A program made the position numbers and the translations under genes. Below the pieces are notes generated by a model, which was given only the letters and a program-made list of their open reading frames with translations, had not been told where the DNA came from and searched no databases. Shown here in pieces: positions 5,146-7,837 of a stretch of DNA of 7,837 nucleotides. Location: assembly GCA_018400625.1 (NCBI GenBank), contig JAGYMJ010000127.1:1-7837 (forward strand), written 5' to 3'. The stretch is from Planctomycetota bacterium. Its GTDB lineage: Bacteria; Planctomycetota; Brocadiia; SM23-32. Numbering within the stretch: position 1 is the stretch's first letter; every line of letters begins with the position of its first letter.

Positions 5146-7635
5146 ATGCTTGATCAGATATTACCGGTCACCGACCCCGTTCTGATATTCGCTCTTCTTA
5201 TGTTTACGGCGCTTTTGGCGCCGCGGCTGGCGGAACGGGCCAAACTCCCCGGCATCATCGGTCTGATCATCGCCGGAATAATAATCGGCCCTTACGGCGC
5301 AGGACTGCTTGAACGCGCCAATGAGGTCGAACTGCTGAGCACCATCGGTCTGCTCTATCTGATGTTCCTTGCCGGTCTGGAACTGGATCTGGATCAGTTC
5401 ATACGCCATCGCCACCACAGCCTTGTTTTTGGATTGCTCACGTTCTCGATACCGCTGGCAGCGGGTACTTTGATGGGGCATTATCTGCTGGATTTCAGAT
5501 GGTCGGCCGCCGTGCTGCTCTCCACCATGTTTTCCTCCCACACCCTTATCACCTATCCCCTGGCAAGCCGCATGGGGCTGGCCCGTCAGCGCGCCGTCAC
5601 GACGACGATCGGCGGAACACTTATTACCGATACCATAGCACTGCTCTTTTTGGCCGTCATCGCCGCAATGCATCAAGGTGGGGCGAGTATAGGTTTTTGG
5701 GGGCGCATGAGCGGCAGCATGTTTATCTATGCAGCGGCCGTCATTGTTTTCCTTCCCCGGCTTGCCCGCTGGTTCTTCCGCCATATCGCTTCTGACGGAA
5801 TAATTGCCTATACAGGCGTCATATCCGCCGTTTTTATCTGCGCCCATCTGGCGCATGTTGCAGGGCTGGAGCCGATCATCGGCGCATTTCTCGCCGGACT
5901 GACCATCAACCGTTTTATACCGGAAAACAGCACGCTCATGAACCGAATACAGTTCATCGGGCACAGCCTTTTTATTCCGATTTTTTTGATTTCTGTGGGC
6001 ATGCTGGTCAATGTGCGTCTTTTCTTAACCGGCGGGGAGGCCGCTATTATCGCAGGTTCTATGGTCGCCGCCGGGATTATTACGAAATGGTTGGCGGCCT
6101 CCGCGTCACGAAAAATCCTGTCCTATACCCGCGATGAGGGTATGCTGATCTACGGGCTCAGCGTCAACCAGGCGGCGGCAACGCTCGCGGCGGTGATGGT
6201 CGGGTACGAAATAGAAATTTTTCCCGCAAATGTCGTGACCGGCACGGTCGTCATGATATTGTTCACCAGCCTGGCCGGCTCATGGTTGACCGACCGCTAT
6301 TCGCGCAAGGTTGCGCTCCAGGAAGAAGGGCGGTCATACAGCCCTTCAGACGCCCCGCAGCGCATCCTGGTCTCGCTTGCCAACCGTGAAACAGCCGAAG
6401 AACTGATCAATCTGGCCAAACTCATCAGGCCGAGCAACTCGCACGAGCCGCTCTACCCCCTGTCCGTTGTGGAATCCGGTTCGAGGGCGGAAGAGCGTAT
6501 CGCCGGGGCCGAAAAATTGCTCGCCAATGCCGTGGTCAAATCGATGTCTTCCGATATTCCTGTCGTTCCCATTACACGGGCCGCTATCGACGTCCCCTCC
6601 GGCGTATTGCAGGCCATGACAGACCTGCGTATTTCCACCGCCATTTTCGGGTGGAAAGGTCGGGTTTCGTCCCATTCGCAAACCTTCGGGCATAAACTTG
6701 ATATCGTTATCGAAAAAAGCCGGCAGATGATACTGATCAGCAAATGTTCGGAATCGATCAATACAGTCCAGAGAATAGTCCTCGCTGTCCCGCCACTCAT
6801 TGAACGCCAACCGGGGTTTGAAAGGTGTGCGCGTACCGTGAAAACTCTGACCCAGCAGTTGGGAGCATCGCTTGTCACCGTAGCGGCACCCTCGACAATG
6901 GAAAAGGTGCTCCCGGTTATAAAAAAGCTTCCCCCCAACATCATGGGACAGAATGTTCGGCTTGATCAGTGGGAAGACCTGCTGCCCTGGCTGGGAAAAA
7001 ACGTTTCGAGTGAAAACGACCTTGTTGTTCTTCTTAATGTACGGAAAGGCCGGCTTGCCTGGCGTCCCCGCAACAGTAAACTGCCGCGACTCCTTACCAA
7101 CCAGCAGCCCGATATTAACCTTGTTGTCGTTTATCCTCCTGAGATCAGTGAAGAAAATGTGGCCGCGCCGGAATCGGAAACGACCTCCGACGCTGGAGAA
7201 CTCCTTCCTGTCAGGAATATCGAGGTTGGCCTGGAAAGCACCAGCATACCGGAAGCCATCGCCAGACTTCTCCAGAACGCGTTCCCGGGCCAACCGGAGG
7301 TCGTTGATAAGCTCACCGAGTACCTGACGCATTTGTGTGAAACGGAACCGGCGGAACTGGCCCCGGGCATTGTCCTTTTGCATGCCCATATTGCCGAAGT
7401 CCAGCATCCAACAGCATTTTTAGGGGTCAACACTGGCGGCTGGGAGATATCGCAAACAACCGAAGCCTCAAAAGCTCTCTTCCTGCTCCTCAGCCCGGAA
7501 GACGCCTCCCCCGAGGTGCATTTGAAAGCTATGGCGGAGCTTATTCAGCCCCTGCGGGACGCCGAACTGGTGGAACAAGTCATACAGGCCGAATCGGCAG
7601 AAGAAGTGCTCGGGCTGGGTTGGAACTCTGAATAA
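5146..7635 (+). CDS. CPA2-type cation/proton antiporter fused to two Usp-like domains and a C-terminal PTS EIIA domain
   Basis: This 829-residue inner-membrane protein would exchange Na+ or K+ for H+. Residues 1-385 form about 13 membrane segments of the Na+/H+ exchanger family. They include GIIGLIIAGIIIGP (from 36), a TD pair at 161-162 where CPA proteins carry the ion-binding DD/ND/QD motif, GAFLAGLTIN (from 246) and a late NQAAATLAAVMVG helix. Residues about 405-530 (from QRILVSLA) resemble a universal-stress fold with a near-complete nucleotide loop, G502-x2-G505-x9-G515. A second such fold covers about 542-665 (from QRIVLAVPP), with no loop motif visible. After an acidic linker, about 690-829 matches EIIA of the PtsN/fructose/mannitol type. 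H746 (in GIVLLHAH) lies at the phosphorylated histidine, and H792 lies in the SPEDASPEVHLKAMAELI block. The ATG at 5146 is the first in frame after a stop. The gene is monocistronic as far as visible. The substrate ion is inferred only by family. Confidence 0.92.
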   Translation: MLDQILPVTDPVLIFALLMFTALLAPRLAERAKLPGIIGLIIAGIIIGPYGAGLLERANEVELLSTIGLLYLMFLAGLELDLDQFIRHRHHSLVFGLLTFSIPLAAGTLMGHYLLDFRWSAAVLLSTMFSSHTLITYPLASRMGLARQRAVTTTIGGTLITDTIALLFLAVIAAMHQGGASIGFWGRMSGSMFIYAAAVIVFLPRLARWFFRHIASDGIIAYTGVISAVFICAHLAHVAGLEPIIGAFLAGLTINRFIPENSTLMNRIQFIGHSLFIPIFLISVGMLVNVRLFLTGGEAAIIAGSMVAAGIITKWLAASASRKILSYTRDEGMLIYGLSVNQAAATLAAVMVGYEIEIFPANVVTGTVVMILFTSLAGSWLTDRYSRKVALQEEGRSYSPSDAPQRILVSLANRETAEELINLAKLIRPSNSHEPLYPLSVVESGSRAEERIAGAEKLLANAVVKSMSSDIPVVPITRAAIDVPSGVLQAMTDLRISTAIFGWKGRVSSHSQTFGHKLDIVIEKSRQMILISKCSESINTVQRIVLAVPPLIERQPGFERCARTVKTLTQQLGASLVTVAAPSTMEKVLPVIKKLPPNIMGQNVRLDQWEDLLPWLGKNVSSENDLVVLLNVRKGRLAWRPRNSKLPRLLTNQQPDINLVVVYPPEISEENVAAPESETTSDAGELLPVRNIEVGLESTSIPEAIARLLQNAFPGQPEVVDKLTEYLTHLCETEPAELAPGIVLLHAHIAEVQHPTAFLGVNTGGWEISQTTEASKALFLLLSPEDASPEVHLKAMAELIQPLRDAELVEQVIQAESAEEVLGLGWNSE

Positions 7636-7707
7636 TATGGCTGAAAAGCTTCCCCAGTTTTTCCAGACATAAGAAGCCTGAATTCCGAAAGTTAAACATT
7701 TCCTCGC

Positions 7708-7740
7708 AAGCCGCCCTTGAGTTATCGGCCTTTTCATTTT
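7708..7740 (+). terminator. Possible intrinsic terminator after the antiporter gene
   Basis: AAGCCG (7708-7713) can pair with CGGCCTT (7726-7732) if one C bulges, around a 12-nt loop. TTTTCATTTT (7731-7740) follows directly. The stem is short and the loop large, and it lies about 75 nt past the stop codon, so this is a tentative call. Confidence 0.35.
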
Positions 7741-7760
7741 ACAATAAGGCAGAGAGGATA

Positions 7761-7822
7761 CGTAAGTATTCGTAAGTCCTCAGTGAACCACGTTGATCCT
7801 CCACCGTGCCCTGTGCCGGTGG
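7761..7822. repeat. Degenerate ~10-nt GTG-rich repeat ending in a hairpin
   Basis: CGTAAGT occurs at 7761 and again at 7771, exactly 10 nt apart. CAGTGAACCA, CGTTGATCCT, CCACCGTGCC and CTGTGCCGGT follow in the same 10-nt phase, giving a run of loosely similar GTG-bearing units. Inside it CCACCG (7801-7806) and CGGTGG (7817-7822) are perfect inverted copies with a 10-nt loop, and the stem can continue with ATC/GAT beyond a small bulge. It resembles the CTCTGTG-type interspersed intergenic sequences of environmental bacteria. It may continue past the window edge. Confidence 0.45.
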
Positions 7823-7837
7823 GATGAAGATTAAGCA

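Larger units (their letters stand above)
7636..7837. other. Non-coding 3' spacer
   Basis: No credible gene was seen in the last 202 nt. Frames crossing it on either strand are short, lack ribosome sites, or are extensions of frames antisense to the antiporter. Its only visible contents are the possible terminator and the degenerate repeat. Confidence 0.6.

Noticed and set aside
5161..5964. Open frame of 267 residues on the minus strand opposite the membrane domain
   Set aside because: The product is polar and low-complexity with no motif, and is explained by codon composition of the hydrophobic antiporter segments.
6346..7407. Long open frame of 353 residues on the minus strand inside the antiporter gene
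   Set aside because: It lies fully antisense to a well-supported gene and its translation is arginine/phenylalanine-rich without family motifs; it is a shadow frame.
7641..7666. CTG...CAG followed by TTTTT right after the antiporter stop as a terminator
   Set aside because: Only about three base pairs can form; too weak to call.
1..7837. CRISPR array, tRNA, rRNA, insertion sequence or phage genes
   Set aside because: No regularly spaced identical repeats, no cloverleaf or rRNA-like segment, and no transposase, integrase or phage protein was recognised.

Overview
The window reads as a chromosomal stretch of a bacterium, most plausibly from the PVC / Planctomycetota–Verrucomicrobiota–Lentisphaerota–Kiritimatiellota range. 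The best lineage clue is a type IV pilin-like protein ending in the H-X9-DG motif, a protein type that is very abundant in those phyla. This placement is inference from one protein type. Coding density is high, and the genes are moderately GC-rich with one AT-rich divergent spacer.

Layout. (1) Positions 2-1069, plus strand: the 3' part of a deoxyhypusine-synthase-like protein whose N-terminus appears to lie left of the window. (2) Positions 1116-4890, minus strand: a compact five-gene cluster read right to left. It encodes an H-X9-DG pseudopilin, a metal-binding solute receptor (ZnuA/TroA type), an ATPase (ZnuC type), an ABC-3 permease (ZnuB type) and a class I SAM-dependent methyltransferase. 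Spacings are 6 nt, 41 nt, an 8-nt overlap and a 17-nt overlap, so co-transcription is likely. (3) Positions 4891-5145: an AT-rich divergent control region with a good extended -10 promoter for the plus strand, a weaker candidate promoter for the minus strand, and several dyads. (4) Positions 5146-7635, plus strand: a three-part transporter made of a CPA2-type cation/proton antiporter, two Usp-like cytoplasmic domains and a C-terminal PTS EIIA (PtsN-like) domain. (5) Positions 7636-7837: a possible terminator and a degenerate GTG-rich ~10-nt repeat, with no gene seen.

How the genes may work together. The receptor, ATPase and permease form a complete high-affinity metal (Zn/Mn/Fe class) importer. 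The methyltransferase is translationally tied to its end and the pseudopilin sits at its front, so both may be expressed with metal uptake. The antiporter is transcribed divergently. Its EIIA domain keeps both conserved histidines, which suggests cation/proton exchange under control of the cell's phosphotransfer state. No mobile element, CRISPR array, rRNA or tRNA was recognised.

Most noteworthy: the antiporter-Usp-Usp-EIIA fusion, the pseudopilin-led metal-uptake operon with a perfect 7-bp dyad in its leader, the paired CxxH motifs in the metal receptor, and the deoxyhypusine-synthase-like protein that lacks the catalytic lysine.
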